Assembly (NCBI GenBank): GCA_036365145.1
Contig: JAEOAD010000603.1
Location: forward strand, 2,542,001-2,606,000
Reading direction: 5' to 3'
Length of the DNA: 64,000 bases
DNA from: Orientallactaga sibirica
Taxonomy: Eukaryota; Chordata; Mammalia; Rodentia; Dipodidae
Shown here: one piece after another, positions 36,583-48,990 of the stretch
Layout: every line of letters starts with the position of its first letter
How positions within the stretch are numbered: position 1 is the first letter of the stretch
Notes under the pieces: generated by a model
Told to the model about the DNA's origin: nothing
Databases searched by the model: none
What the model saw: the letters and a program-made list of their open reading frames with translations, nothing else
Program-made: the position numbers and the translations under genes

Positions 36583-36837
36583 TGGTTTAAATATGAAATG
36601 TCTCCTATAGCCTCAAGTATTTGTGATTAAACATTTTATTTTGTCCTCAGCTGGTGGAGCCTTTGGGACATGGAGCTATGCTAGAGGAGGTGTGTTGCTA
36701 GGGATGGACCTTCAGGTTGATGAATCTTGCCTGCTGAATGTTCAGAACTAGGTCTTGCTTGTCTCCCTTCTCTCCTTACCTCTCTTCTCTCTTTCTCTCC
36801 TGAAGATTTGTAATGTGAGCCTACTACCAAAGTTGTG
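36583..36837 (+). mobile_element. MaLR-like LTR, 3'-truncated
   Basis: Begins 'tggtggtttaaatatgaaat' and contains 'agctggtggagcctttggga' and 'gaggaggtgtgttgctaggg'. It is cut where the antisense L1 begins. Confidence 0.6.
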
Positions 36838-38003
36838 TCTCTGGATATCTGGTTTGGTAGGAGTTGAATGTTCTCTATGTCTATCTCCTTTACTCTTCTG
36901 TTGATATCAGGTTCACTAATAAAGCAGTATTCTAGTTCATTTCCCCAATTACTCTATGGTTTCAGCTGGGGGCCCTGGTGAGGTGCGATGGGCTAATTCT
37001 CTCCTCAGGTTCTGTGTCCATCTGAAAAAGAGAAGCAAATTCTCACACAAAGAGAGAGGCCAGCACCAAATAAATGGGATAACCATTATTATTCTAGAAA
37101 GAAATTCATAGGTGTAGGCCATCTTGTAGCCAATGATTGGTGGGAGCTTGATTTTGGAGAATGGGCTCTTTTTTTTTTTTTTTATGGTTCTGATATGTTT
37201 CCCAGTTCCAGCTATGGGTTCCATTCTATTGAGCAGATCTGTTAGTGAAACCTAGAGCAGTTGATTACCACTATGGCTGTGTGTTACTATTGCCCTTGTA
37301 TGAGCATCACATCAGGTGTTTGCTGCTGAGAAGCTTAGATCTTGTGTTGCATGGACAGTTGTTGGTCACTTTATCCAGTCACTCATGTAGCACCTTCTAG
37401 CACTGGAAAAGCTAACTGTCTGGGGACTGACTCTCTTCCAGATTCTAGCCAGGTCACTCCATGTTCTGTACCAACAGCATATGGTGTCTTAGGAAGTAGG
37501 GTCTTACCATTAACCTTTGGTGGGTCATCAAGTACTCTGACAGAAATCTGTCTTCTTTTGGGAAAACTTGTAGTTATCTCTGATCAACAGCTCATTTTGG
37601 ATGTTAACTACATTCTGGTACTGGGAGTTACAGAACAGCACCAAGGGAAAATAAGGAAGAAAAAGATAGGTAATATAGAATAGAATAAGAGAAGAGGGAG
37701 AAGAGGTAAAGAGAGAGACAGAAAGAGAGAGAGAGAGAGGAGCAGGAGAAGCTTAAGGTAGTCTTCACCATACCATATCCAGGGCCCTGGGAATCAGGTG
37801 TTCCCTCTAAGGATTTGAGGAAGGTTCAACCTTTTGGTCTTGTTTTCCAGGATATAGGATGATATGGTGCCATTTCCATTTGGGTACAGTTTTTTGCCCC
37901 CCCCCCACCCCGAGACCCTTAACTTCCCCATCTGCCCCACCCTCAATATTGTCCAGCTCTTGAGATGTCTATTAGGTATGTCAGCATCTTGGGAAGATCC
38001 AGG
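36838..38003 (-). mobile_element. L1 3' UTR (antisense L1)
   Basis: Same 3' UTR as in the sense L1 at 52845-55095 (for example 'gtgacctggctagaatctgg' when reversed). It contains a T-run and a GA-rich patch near 37700. Confidence 0.8.
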
Positions 38004-41000
38004 TTAGAAGCCACAAATGAGTGAGACCATGTGATGATTGTTTTTCTGTGATTGGGTGAGTTGTCTGAGAATGATCTGTTTTAGGTTTGACCATTTTTCC
38101 TCAAATTTCAGTGTGTCGTTTTTCCTTACTGCTGTGTAGATTTCCATAGTGTAGATGTACCACATGTTGGTTATCCAATGGTCTAATGATGGACATTTGG
38201 GTTGATTCCAGTTGTTAGCTATTATGAATTGTGCAGCTATAAACAGGGTTTTTAGCAAATCTCTCTGAACTGAGGCATGGAGATTTTAGGGTAAATGCCA
38301 AGTAAGGGAATAAATGAGTGTGTTGATAACTCTATAGTCAACCTTTTCAGAAGTCTTTATATTGCTTTCCATAGTGGTTGTACTAGCTTATATTCCCACC
38401 GAAAGTGAATGAGGGTTCCAGTTTCTCCACAACCTTACCAGCATTTGTTTTCATTAGATTTTTTTTTAATGTTTGCTATACTTACTGGGGTAAGGTGGAA
38501 TCTCATAGTTGTTTTAATTTGCATTTCCCTGATAGTGAGGGATGTTGAACATTTTCTTAAGTGTGTGTTTGCCATTTGTATTTATTCCTCTGAGAACTCC
38601 CTGTGCAGTTCTCTGCCCCATTTTGTGAGTGGGTTGTTTGAATTTTTATTGTTTAGGTTTTTGGGTTATTTTAAAATTCTAGAAATTAGGTCTCTCTCAG
38701 TTGTATAGCCAATTTTTTTTTTCTCTCATTCTGTGGGTAATTTATTGGTTCTGTTTATTTTATGTTTGTGAAAAAATGTTTTCAGCTTCATGGTTGAGTG
38801 ACTGTTTAATTTCCTGAGCTACTGGGGTTTTGTTCAGGAAGTCTTTTTCTGCTCCTATACCATGGAAAGTTCCTCCTATTTTTTCCTCCAGTAGTAGAAG
38901 AGTTTCCAGTCTTATATTGAGCTTTTTGATCCATTTGGACTTGATTTTTGTGCATGGTGTGATGTGTGGATCTAGTTTCATTTTCTTGCATATGGTTATC
39001 CAGTTTGTCCAGCACCACTTGTTAAAGATGTTGTCTTTTTTCCAGTCTACTTTGTTAGGGCCTTTGTCAAATATCAAATAGCTGTAGTTACTTGACTCAA
39101 AGTCTGGGTCCTCAATTCTGTTCCATTAGTGTATAATCCTATTTTTATGCTAGTACCATGTTGTTTTAATTACTATGGCTTAGTAATATAGCTTTAGATC
39201 AGGTACGGTGATGCCTCCAGAGGTGTTTCTTTTGCTGAGGATATGCTTGGATATCTGACACCTTCTGCAATTCCATATGAATTTTAAGATCATGTTTTCT
39301 ACCTCTGTGAAAAAAATTTTGGGGATTTTTATTGGTATTGCATTAAATCTATATATTGTTTTTGGTAATATTGCCATTTTCACAATGTTAATTCTGCCTA
39401 TCCAAGACCATGGAAGATCTTTCCATTTTCTCAAATCCTTCTTAATATCTTTCTTAAGTGGTTGTATATTTTCATCGTAAAGGTCTTTCACATACTTGGA
39501 TAATGTTATTCCAAGGTATTTTTTTTTAATTTCTACTGAAAATGGGACAATGTCACTTATTTCTTTCTCTGTATATTTATCTTTTGCATATGGAAAGGCT
39601 ACTGATTTTTTTTGCATTTATTTTGTATCGTGCTACTTTGCTGAAGGAGTGAATTATCTTTACGAGTTTTGAGATGGAGGTTCTCTGGTCACTCATGTAT
39701 AGAATCATGTCATCTCTGAATAGGGCTAACTTAACTTGTTCCTTTCCAATTTGTACCCCTTTTATTTCTTTCTCCTACTTGTTGCTTCAGCTAGGACTTC
39801 CAGTACTATGTTGAAGAGCAGAGTTGAAAGTGGACACCCCTGTCTTGTTCCTGATCTCAGAGGAAATTCCTTCAGTCTCTCTCCACTAAGTATTATTTGG
39901 GCTTCATGAGCTTTATATATGGCCTTTAATATGTTGAGATATAAACCATACATGCCATGCCTTTTCTCTCCAGTGTTTTGGTCATGAAGTAATCTTGTAT
40001 TTTGTCAAAGAACTTTTCTGCATATATAAAAATGATCATGTGGTTTTTGTGTTTAAGCTTATTTATATGGTATATTACATTGACAGATTTCCATATGTGA
40101 ACTACCCCTGCATTCCTGGGATGAAGCCTACTTGATCAAGGTGGATAATAATTTTGATGCTTTATTGAATTTGTTTTGCAAAGATGTTGTTCAGGATCTT
40201 TGCATCTATGTTCATTAGGAAAATAGGCCTATAGTTTTCTTTTCTTGTAGCATCTCTGCATGGTTTTGATAATTGGGGTGATACTACCTTTGTAGAAGGA
40301 GTTGGGGAGCTTTCCCTGTTCTCCGATTGTGTGGCACAGTTTGAGAAAGATTGGTTTCAGTTCTTCTTTGAAGGTTTGATAGAATTAAGCTGAGAATCCA
40401 TCTGGTCATGGACTTTTGGTGAGGTTTTTGATTACCTTTGCAATCTCGGTGGGTGTGATAGGTTTGTTTAGGAGATTAATCTGCTCTGAGTTTAGGTTTG
40501 GGAGGTGGTATGTGTCCAAGAATTCATCGACTTCCTCCAAATTATCCAGTTTTGTGGAACAGAGGTTTTTGAATAAGTTGTGATGATTCTCCCAATTTCA
40601 CTTATGTTTGTTGTGATCTCTCCTTTTTCATTTCTAATTTTGTTAATTTGAAGGGTCTCTCTCTCTCTCTCTCTCTCTCTCTTTTGCTTGATCAAATTGG
40701 TCAGGGGTTTATCAATATTGTTTATTTTGTCAAAGAACCAGCTCTTTGTCAGTTTTCTTAATTATTTTCTTACTTTCTGATTCATTAATTTCTGCTCTAA
40801 TCTTAATTATTTCTTTCCATTGGAGCTTTGTTGGGTTGGATTCTTCTTGTTTTTTCAGTGCCTTTCTATGGATTGTTAGGTTATTGATTTGGGATCTCTG
40901 TCTTTGTTATGAAGGCATTTAGTTCTGTGAATGTTCCTCTGAGGACCACCTTAATTGTGTCCCATGAGTTTTGGTATGATGTATTCTCACTGTCAGTCAT

Positions 41001-41825
41001 TTCTAGAAATTTTGAATATCATTTTTTATTTCTTCCACTACTCATTTATTGTTTAAATATATGTTATTCAGTTTCCAGGAGCTGGTGGGATTCCTGACAC
41101 ATCTTTTGTTGCTAATTCCTAGCAATACAGAATTTTTATCTGATATCATGCAGGGGATTATGTTGAACTCCTAAATATATGGAGGCAGGCTTTATGACCC
41201 AGTATATGATCTATTTTAGAAAATTTTCCAGGGGCTGCTGAGAAGAATATGTAAGCTGTGGATTTTGGGTAGAATGTTCTATAGATGTGTGTTAGATCTA
41301 GTTGATCTGTGGTTTTGTTGAGCTCCCTTACTTCCCTGTTAATTTTCTGTTTTGATGATCTATCTATTGTTCATAGTGGAGTATTGAAGTCCCCAAATAT
41401 GTTGGTGTTGGTGGTTATTTCTGTTTTGTTGTCAAGTAGATTTTGTTTTATGAATTGTGGTGCATCTGTGTTTGGTGCATAAAGATTGTTGATTCTGATA
41501 TGCTCTTGTTGGATTGTTCCCGTGATAATAAAAGGTGGCCTTCTTTCTCTTTTTTATTACTTTTCATTTGATGTCTATTTTATCTGATATTAGTATAGTA
41601 ATGTCTGCTTGTTTCTTATTTCTGTTTGCTTCAAATATCATTTTCCACCCTTTCACCCTGAGGGGCTCTCTGTCTTTAGTGTAGAGAAGGGTTTCTTGAA
41701 GATAGCAGATTGAGGGGTCTAATTTTCTGATCCACCCTGTTAGTTTATATCTATTTCTTGATGGGTGAATTAAGGCCATTAATGTTCAGGGTAATAACTG
41801 TGAAGCTTGATTTAATTCCTGCCAT
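38004..41825 (-). pseudogene. L1 ORF2 pseudogene (endonuclease, reverse transcriptase)
   Basis: The start codon lies at 41825-41823 on the minus strand. The endonuclease region (frame 41564-41779) keeps the Trp at codon 59. Reverse transcriptase pieces include 'GTRQGCPLSTLLFNIVLEVL' (frame 39762-39953). The catalytic FADD box near 39700 reads FRDD. The C-terminal domain is split over frames 39180-39617, 38760-39077 and 38004-38258. A (CT)n microsatellite lies at about 40655-40682. At 3.8 kb it has the expected ORF2 length but many stops and shifts. Confidence 0.85.
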
Positions 41826-41909
41826 GTTGTTGTGGTTTATGTGGTTTGGTGTTTTCTTGGACTTTGTTAATTTTTTGTGCCTTCTCTGCATTTTTTATTG
41901 TGATCTGCT

Positions 41910-43045
41910 TCTAGTAGGCACTTGAAGTTGGTTGTTTGATTCTTCTGTGTGGAGAATTTCCTGAAGTATTGTCTGTAGTTTTGGCATTGTGGTCATATAG
42001 TTGTAAAGCTGAGTTTCACTGTGGAAAGTTTTTTCTTTCACCATCTATTATGAGGGATACTTTTGCTGGGTAATGTAGTTTGGGTTGGAATCCATACATT
42101 CTTAGACTTTGCAGTGTTCCCTTCCAGGCCCTTCTGGATTTCAGGGTTTCCATTGAGAAGTCTGAATTAATTCTGATTGGTTTACCTTTATATGTAATGT
42201 GTTGTTTCTCCCTAGCTGCTTTTAGGAATTTCTCTTGTTATCAGTGTTTACAGTCTTGATGCTATGTCTCAGAGAATTTCTCCTTTGGTCCAGTCTGGAG
42301 TTCTGTTAGTTTCTTGTAACTTGATGGGACTTTCTTTTGAGAGATAAGGGGATTTTTCTTTGATAATTTTATTTAATAACTTCTCCATGCCTTTGGTCCA
42401 AATTTCATCTCTGTCTAGTATCCCCATGATCCAAATGTGGGGACATTTAAGGGTATCACACACTTCCATCATGTTCTGTTCACAAAAATTTTTTGAACTT
42501 ATTTAATCTTTTGGATTCACAAACTGTTCTTTCTGTTCTCTCTTCCAGTTCTCAGTTTCTATCCTCTACATGGTTTACGCTATTTTTGAGATCTTCTATA
42601 GTGTTTTGGGCTTGTTCAATTTGGTTTGTATTTTCTACTTCTTTTTTATGTATAGTTTCCTTACTTCTGTCAGGTTCCCTTTTCACATCATTTTTCTGAT
42701 TTTCTTAATGTTTCTTGGAATTTATCCTTGCATTCATTTATGTATTTATTGAGTTTAGCTAGCTGGTGATTGAGGTCCTCTCTTTTTCTGCTGTCCTTCA
42801 GGTCATTGAACTCTCTTTGGAGCCCTTTCTGGTTCTTTTCTATTAGGTCTAATCTAGCAAGAACAGCATTCATACAATTATTGACCCTTTGTTGATTTTC
42901 TGCAAATTCTTCTATTTTATTGGCCAGGGTTGCATTGCTTATGTCTTCATTTTGGGGATTATGATCCTATGGTCTCTTCTATGTATTGATTAGAGATATC
43001 AATTGTGGGACTGGGAAAACTTGCTGGATTTACTTGCATTTGATT
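41910..43045 (-). pseudogene. L1 ORF1 pseudogene
   Basis: Encodes remnants of the L1 RNA-binding chaperone. The coiled-coil half is in frame 42688-42873, which has heptad-like Leu/Ile spacing. The RRM-like part is in frame 42269-42472 ('CPHIWIMGI'). The start near 43045 is inferred from a downstream-open frame after the 5' UTR. Frameshifts and a stop near 42965 break it. Confidence 0.75.
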
Positions 43046-43119
43046 GTTCATATTATTGCTTTCACACTGTGGTCTGCTCTTCACAGTGAAGGAATCTTAT
43101 TAAATTTAGGAGGAAGCTG

Positions 43120-44060
43120 TAGCTTACCCTTGACCTGAGTCCACCCACAGGGGGGTAGTGGCAAGTGGGATGGCTTTCATCTGTGGAGCTCTGCAAGGCG
43201 GGGAAAGCCTATGCCAGGGTGGGACTGAGCAAATGCTAGCCTGTTGACTTGGGTCCATGCACAGGGGACAGCAGCAAGTGGGATGGCTTTCACGCATGGA
43301 GCTCCGTGGAAGCAGGAAGCCTTGGATGGGGTGGGGCAGGGTAAATGCTATCCTGTTGGCCTGGGTCTGTGCATGGGGGGTGGACTGTAGTGAGTGGGGT
43401 GGCTTTCGCTGGTGAAGCTCTGTGGGGTTGGAAAAGCCTAGGTCATGATGGAGCAGGGTGAATACCAGCCTATTCAGTGGCAACAAGTTGGATGGCTTTC
43501 ATGCATATAGCTCCCTGGGGGTGGGAAAGCCTAGGTCAGAACAGAGTGGGGCGAACTCTAGCCTATTCAGTGGAGGAAAGTGGGATAGCTTTTGCAGGTG
43601 GAGCTCTGCAGGAGTGGGAAAGCCTAGGTTGGGGTGGGGAGAATGCTGGCTTGTTGGCCTGGTCCAGTGTATGAGGGAGGGAGTGCGGGGCACAGTTCTG
43701 GTGGCAAGTGGGACAGGATTTGCATGTGGAGCTCTGTGGGGGCGAGAAAGCCTAGGTCAGGTTGGGGTGGGGAAAATGCTAGCCTGTTGACTGGGGTCCA
43801 CGCATGGGGGTGGGGCAGCAGTGAGTGGGATGGCTTTCATGCATGGAGCTCTGTGGAGGCTGGAAAGCCTAGTTCAGGGCAGGGCCCGGTGTGGCAGGGT
43901 GAATGCTAGTCTGTTGGCCTGAGTTGGTACATGGGGGAAGGTGGTGGCAGCGAGTGGGACTGGGTTCACTTGCAGAGCTCCACAGGCATGGGGAAGCCTA
44001 GGTAGGGGCCAGGAGGGGCAAATGCTAGCCAGCTGGCCTGGGTCCACTAAGCCTGTGGTT
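43120..44060 (-). repeat. Tandem monomers in the L1 5' UTR
   Basis: About eight GC-rich direct repeats of roughly 90-130 bases. Each has a version of 'gggaaagcctaggtcagg', 'gtgggatggctttcatgcat' and 'gaatgctagcctgttggcct'. Boundaries fall near 43240, 43352, 43468, 43562, 43649, 43780, 43912 and 44028. Mouse L1 promoters are built from monomers in this way, so this is probably the L1 promoter. The long frames on both strands here (43124-43486, 43458-43790, 43941-44267) are repeat artefacts. Confidence 0.85.
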
Positions 44061-44270
44061 AGTGCAGGAGGAATCTGTGGCTGGGAGTGTGGCTCAGATG
44101 GCTGCTTTGGGGGACTGGAGGACTGGTGGGCTACCCAAGAGCATGGTTATCAGCAGATTCCCTACTTTGATCCTCTGCACCCTCCCACTGGAGGTCTACT
44201 AGAATCAACAGACTGTGAAAATCACCACTTAATCCTAAATGTCCTGCCTTTCCTTTCTGCAAGGTGAGGC

Positions 44271-44960
44271 ATGGTTAGGTAGATGCCATCTTGACAGGGA
44301 ATCTGGAATGTTAACTCTAATCAACATGATTTAATTTCCTATGATTATTTATGATCAGTAGTGAATTTTTTAAGAGAAAGCTAAACTTAACAGATTTTAG
44401 AACTGTTATGATGCTTAGCTAATTTTGCAAAACAGTACATACATCAGGTAGACCTGTTTACTTTTTGTGGCAGTACATGTAGGTATCATGGAATATTCAT
44501 ATATAATTATGCCAAAGTAATATAATATTGTGGTCATGTAAAATAGTTTATTAGAGAAAATAGTGGTCTTAAAACTTTTTTATTGTTTTCTTAAAGTTCT
44601 GTCATGAAATAAATTAGGATATGGAAATACAATTGCTGCCTATCTCCTTTCTCTTCTTTTGTTCATAGGGAAATTACCTGGTGGCTCATCAAGGTAGACT
44701 TGATGATTTCTATAATTATGGTGTACTACACAGTCAGGTGTTGGATATAACACAGAAGATATAGAATATGAAGTTGATATTATTATTATGGAGAGGAAGA
44801 GATGAATAGAAAATGGAGGAAAGAGTGAATAATAATAGTGAGCAACAAGAAGCACTTACTTATGCTTTCTTTCACTTTCTTTCTTTGGGTTTTCAGTTTG
44901 TAGATGAGAGATTTTCCAGTATAACTCATTTTTATGTTTTACTTTTTGTTGTTGTTGTTG
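44271..44960. other. Non-coding DNA
   Basis: No repeat or gene recognised. Confidence 0.55.
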
Positions 44961-45021
44961 TTTATTGAAGGTAGGGTCTCATTGTGGTCCAAGCTGATCA
45001 GAAACATTCTGCAGTTCCAGG
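44961..45021 (-). mobile_element. B1-like SINE, antisense, left half
   Basis: 'gaaggtagggtctcattgtg' to 'gttccagg'. It continues at 51894 after the retroviral mosaic. CAGG at 45018-45021 is the left target duplication. Confidence 0.7.
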
Positions 45022-45405
45022 TGTTATAGTGAAGACGCCCAGGGAAGACCACACAGACACCAAGCAGTAGGAAAGGAATGTTTATTAGCTGGCCGGCGAC
45101 TGTATCCAGAACTCAGGAGCCTGAATGCAGTACCAGGCTGTACTTCAGGATTCCGTTTATAGGAGAAATCTATAACCTTGAACATCTTACTTTTACAGTT
45201 CAGAAGTTTAGTAATTATAATCTTACAAAACCAAGAGTTAATTTTAGTTCTTTTTTTAAAAATCAGAAAAATTTCTGGAATCTGCATTTTCCCTCTCCTG
45301 AAACTGCAAGCAAGCATCAGTTAATACAGAAGCTAAAGACTGCATTTAGCAATAGTGAAAAAAACATGTTATCTTGTAGTGACCCATTGTGTTAAAGTCC
45401 CAAGA
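45022..45405 (-). mobile_element. ERV LTR, antisense, outer left
   Basis: On the minus strand it ends 'cactataaca', with an AATAAA signal at 45086-45081 and TATA-like 'cctataaacgga' upstream. It is the same family as the LTRs at 50336 and 51503. The 5' boundary is approximate. Confidence 0.8.
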
Positions 45406-45855
45406 GGATTGGTAGGTTCAAAGGACATTCATTCCAGCATGCATGGAGAGGGTCAGGTGATCTACTTGGTGGCAGGAAGAGGAATAGGGTGTGAGTCATA
45501 GGGGGTTGAGTGTGTGAAGGCTGTTGGCTGATACTGTATAAGGAGTTTCCTAGGTAACTGGCCAAAAGTCACAGGGCTATGAGCAAAGCCTAAGTCTTAT
45601 CAGGATATCCAGGTGACCTGGGCTGGGGGGAGGAAGAGACCCTCCTCCTTCCAGTCTTTGGGGCCTGAGATTTGTCTGGGGTCCAGGCTCACTGTGACCC
45701 CTGGGAGGGGGGAGGAGCTTTATTCCTACAGGTCCCAGGACCTGAGATTTGCTCTGGGTCCAGGCTGCTGCAACCTCTCCATAGCCATGGGCTCTAGTCA
45801 TGTCTGATAGCTTAGGCCTGCTTTAACCCAGGGCCCTGCCTTTGTCCAAAAGCTC
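45406..45855 (-). mobile_element. Probable LTR remnant of the betaretrovirus-like ERV
   Basis: On the minus strand a purine-rich tract (aacaaagggggagc, 45868-45855) ends here. It is followed by sequence with an AATAAA signal ('ggaataaagctcc') and an imperfect duplication of 'ggacccagagcaaatctcag'. Position between env and the outer LTR suggests a 3' LTR. Not matched to a second copy. Confidence 0.45.
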
Positions 45856-46039
45856 CCCCTTTGTTTTTATAATGGGGCAGGGTCATCATATTGAGTGAGA
45901 TCTTTATAATCTATCATAGGCTCGTATAGAGCAAATGGTACACTAGGACCAGACTAGTAGCCACTTTAGCAATATTAATTATTTGTTGTCTGAGAAATCT
46001 AGGCAGGGGGCTACAAGTAATAGGGTTCCTACAGCAAGG

Positions 46040-47400
46040 AAGGGGCTAAGGAAGGGTAGAAGCCAAGTGACTAAAGGTTAGAGAATCAGGTGGTGCAGTC
46101 CTCAGGCTTGTAGCAGTCAAGCAGCTCCTTGTGGAGATTTTTGAGAGTTTCAACACTTTGTTCAACAATATTTGATTCAATAACAAAATAAAACCAACAT
46201 TCTTCTCCCAAGACCACATATGTCCCCCTCTACATTCAGCAGTCATGAGGTCTAAGGCTCTATGGTTTTGGAGTACCACACTGCAAGAGAGTTCAATTGT
46301 CTTTGGAGAGATTCGAGGCTGTTGGTAGTGGATATCATGGCCTGATCAAGCTTGTTTTGGAAGTCCCCTGTGAGGTGGTTGGTTTGGACCAGGGCAGCTG
46401 CCACAGCGCCAGAGGCCCCCAGGGACAGCATCACACTGAGCCCCACCAGTAGGGGGATGAAAATCTCAGTTGATGTGGTCAGAGTTGGAGTTTTTAAGCT
46501 GCTTCTTCTTCCTCATAGAGATACACCTGTGGAACAATCAAAACTGGGGAACAATAAGTTGGAGAGCAAACATTTATGCATAGGGTGGTTATCCCTTTGC
46601 ACCAAAGGAGAACAGGTGTCTTGACACAAGTGGTCCTGGTTATGGAAATATTGAGTGGGCATTCAGCTCTGGTCATTTTGGAGCTGTACAGGCAAAGAGG
46701 CACACCTTGACCAGAATCAAAGAGGGGAATATCAGTAAGGTGGGATTGGGAATAGCTTGTTATGTAGGGTATTCAACGGTGGCATTAATGGGCACTGCAG
46801 TTGGCAGGGGATGGGTAGGGCTGCACAAAAGAAGCACTTAGAAGCATTAGGATGGTTAGTACAGGGGAGAAGATCGGCCACATATTGGATATATTGCACA
46901 CATGTTATAGTGGCTTGTATCTTTTCTGTGACTTGTTTTACCTGTGAACGAATGTGATGGTTAGTTTTCCCTGGGTGGGAAGCAGGGACATACTGTCTAG
47001 CAATGTGAAAGGTACCAGAGGGAGATGATGAGAAGTAGATATTAACATAGAGTTTTCCCATTGCCCCTATCCTCCAACATTCATGCCAGAGGTCTCGTAT
47101 GGAGAGTATACATTCTCCAGTTTTCCTGGAGGCTTTAAAGATAATGTTTGGATGCCTACAGCTGTCCATGACACAGTAATCGTATTGGCATCCCCATAAG
47201 AGTCCTGGTCTTTAAGGCACTCTTTATTAGTTTGGTGATAGATGATTGTTCACACAAACCACAGACATAGGATTGACACAGAAGGTGACAGTGTCTTGGC
47301 AGCCCTTAGTAGGGCAATATTCTGTGCCAATGTTCTTATTGAGCCCGTTGATAGGTCTCTAAGGCTTCAAAGGGCCATCTTTCACTGGGGGTGGGGGGAC
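46040..47400 (-). pseudogene. ERV env remnant
   Basis: Retroviral envelope remnant. The transmembrane part (frames 46252-46446 and 46046-46279) has a leucine-rich heptad stretch followed by 'LQNHRALDLMTAE'. That is the conserved region shared by gammaretroviral and type D envelopes; the Cys-rich motif normally after it is degraded. The surface part (frame 46732-47169) is recognisable only by position and scattered Cys. Frame breaks separate the pieces, so no functional protein can be made. It lies directly downstream of integrase, the usual pol-env order. Confidence 0.7.
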
Positions 47401-47639
47401 AAAACAGGCAGTGAGACAGACATTTGCATTGGAATGTAAGATTCTTAAAGCCGCCAACACAATAAGTAAGAGGGAGGCCTGTGGTGGGCATATGGCTTTG
47501 GCTGTGTCCACAAGGTCATGACCCCCCCAAAGGGGCTCCTTTTTTCTGATGCAGGTGTTGCCAGCAGGGACAGTGCTTCCTCCATGTCTTTCCTCTCTCA
47601 TTTGTCAATGTCAGGTGGCCCATCTCTTTGGTCAGTGGG

Positions 47640-48281
47640 GTGGAATCGGACATTTTGAGCTGGTACCCAAATGGGCCTGGGCCAATCCTGTTGGAAAACA
47701 CAAGCAAATCCATCTAAAGGATCTCATCAAAGCACCAGGATGGGAGGGCAGTGGAGGGTGATGGAGGGTATTGGGAGTTTTTGTAGATATTGAAAATGTT
47801 TAAACTAGCCAGATCCATGGCTAACTGAAGGATGGGCAGATAGTTATTGGGCTGTTGTTTTTAAGTGGGGCTTTTAAGGTTTGGTGTGTCCTTTCTATCA
47901 TACCTTAGACTTGTGGGTTTTTGGGATTCCTGTATGATGAGTAATCTTCCATTGCATGCAAAAGTCTTTGAATAAGTAAATGACAAAAGCCAGGCCATTG
48001 CCACTTTTTATTTGGTGGGAGAGACCCATGATGGCAAAGGTAGAAAGCATATGATGTATGAGGTTTTGTGAGCTCTCTCCTGTTTGTGCCATGGCCCATA
48101 TATAATGGGAGTAAGTATCCAAAGTCACAAAGTCATATTTCTGATGTCTGAATTGGGGAATATGAGTGAAGTCAATCTGCCAAAGGGCATTGGCCTTGAG
48201 GCCTCGGGGCTTAGTGCCCATTGTCTGAAGGGCAGGTGTTGTTATTAGTGAGGCACAGGACTGGCAGGTTTCAGTATACAT
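47640..48281 (-). pseudogene. ERV integrase remnant, betaretrovirus-like
   Basis: Integrase joins viral DNA to the host chromosome. The frame 47898-48281 shows the catalytic core start 'NALWQIDFTHIPQF' and 'VTLDTYSHYIWA', typical of betaretroviral integrases. The second catalytic Asp is replaced (KSGNG instead of a D-N-G motif), and the frame ends before the Glu. The C-terminal part continues in another frame to about 47640. Inactive. Confidence 0.82.
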
Positions 48282-48829
48282 TGGAGTTCATTTTGGGGAA
48301 TTAGAGGGAAGTGTGATTGTAATACCCTAAGGTTCACATGGATATTAGCATCAAATTTTGCTGCTTCCTCAAGGGTGGCCAAGAAGATGACTGTTGGGCC
48401 GCCTAATCTGCTAGTGTGTTTCCCTCTGTGAGGGGGCCAGTAAGGGGCTGTGAGACCTTATGTGTTGTTCAAGTGTGTGTGGGGGGTCTTTTGCAAATGA
48501 GATTGGAGAATTTTATCAACACTGGTGGAAGAGGGTTTTCATCCAGTCAGATTTGTGAGTGAGCAAGCCAGGGGAGTTAGTTAACAGCATAATGCTATCT
48601 GAAAAGAGATTAAAGAGGCCCTCTTCATCTAGGAGTGCCAGATAGATGGTATATAGTTCCTTTTATTGTGGGGACCTGTCAGGAAGTTCCTTAAAAATGA
48701 TGGTGGGAGTTTGATCCAATGGGTGGGTTGCTCTCATCTATAAAAATGGTGTGGGGGTGTTCCAGGGATTGGTTTTCTTGAAAAGAGGCAAGGGGGAGCC
48801 ATTTTAAAAGTTGTATGGCAGGAATCTGG

Positions 48830-48990
48830 TTTTTTTTTTTTTTTTTGTTTTTTTGAGGTAGGGTCTCACTCTATCTCAGGCTGACCTGGAATTCACTATA
48901 TAGTCTCAGGGTGGCCTCAAACTCACAGTAATCCTGCTACCTCTGCCTCCCAAGTGCTGGGATTAAAGGTGTGCACTACCACGCCCAGCA
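48830..48990 (-). mobile_element. B1-like SINE, antisense, inside the ERV
   Basis: T-run, 'gaggtagggtctcactctat' and 'tgctgggattaaaggtgtgc' to 'cacgcccagc'. Similar 'ggaatc' words lie at both borders. Confidence 0.92.

Larger units (their letters stand above)
36838..44270 (-). mobile_element. Long antisense L1, nearly full length
   Basis: Read on the minus strand: 5' UTR with tandem monomers (to 44270), ORF1, ORF2 and 3' UTR. It has no poly(A) at its low-coordinate end, and about 290 bases of terminal 3' UTR present in the L1 at 55590 are missing. Multiple stops and frameshifts show it is inactive. Confidence 0.88.

Noticed and set aside
43120..44060. CRISPR-like regularly spaced repeats
   Set aside because: Units are 90-130 bases, adjacent and diverged, with no short repeat/unique spacer pattern, and the genome is vertebrate.
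43124..44267. Several overlapping GC-rich frames of 60-120 codons on both strands
   Set aside because: They follow the tandem monomers of the L1 5' UTR; open frames in all phases of a short GC-rich repeat are expected.
46352..46624. 90-codon plus-strand frame
   Set aside because: Antisense to the ERV env remnant; no domain.
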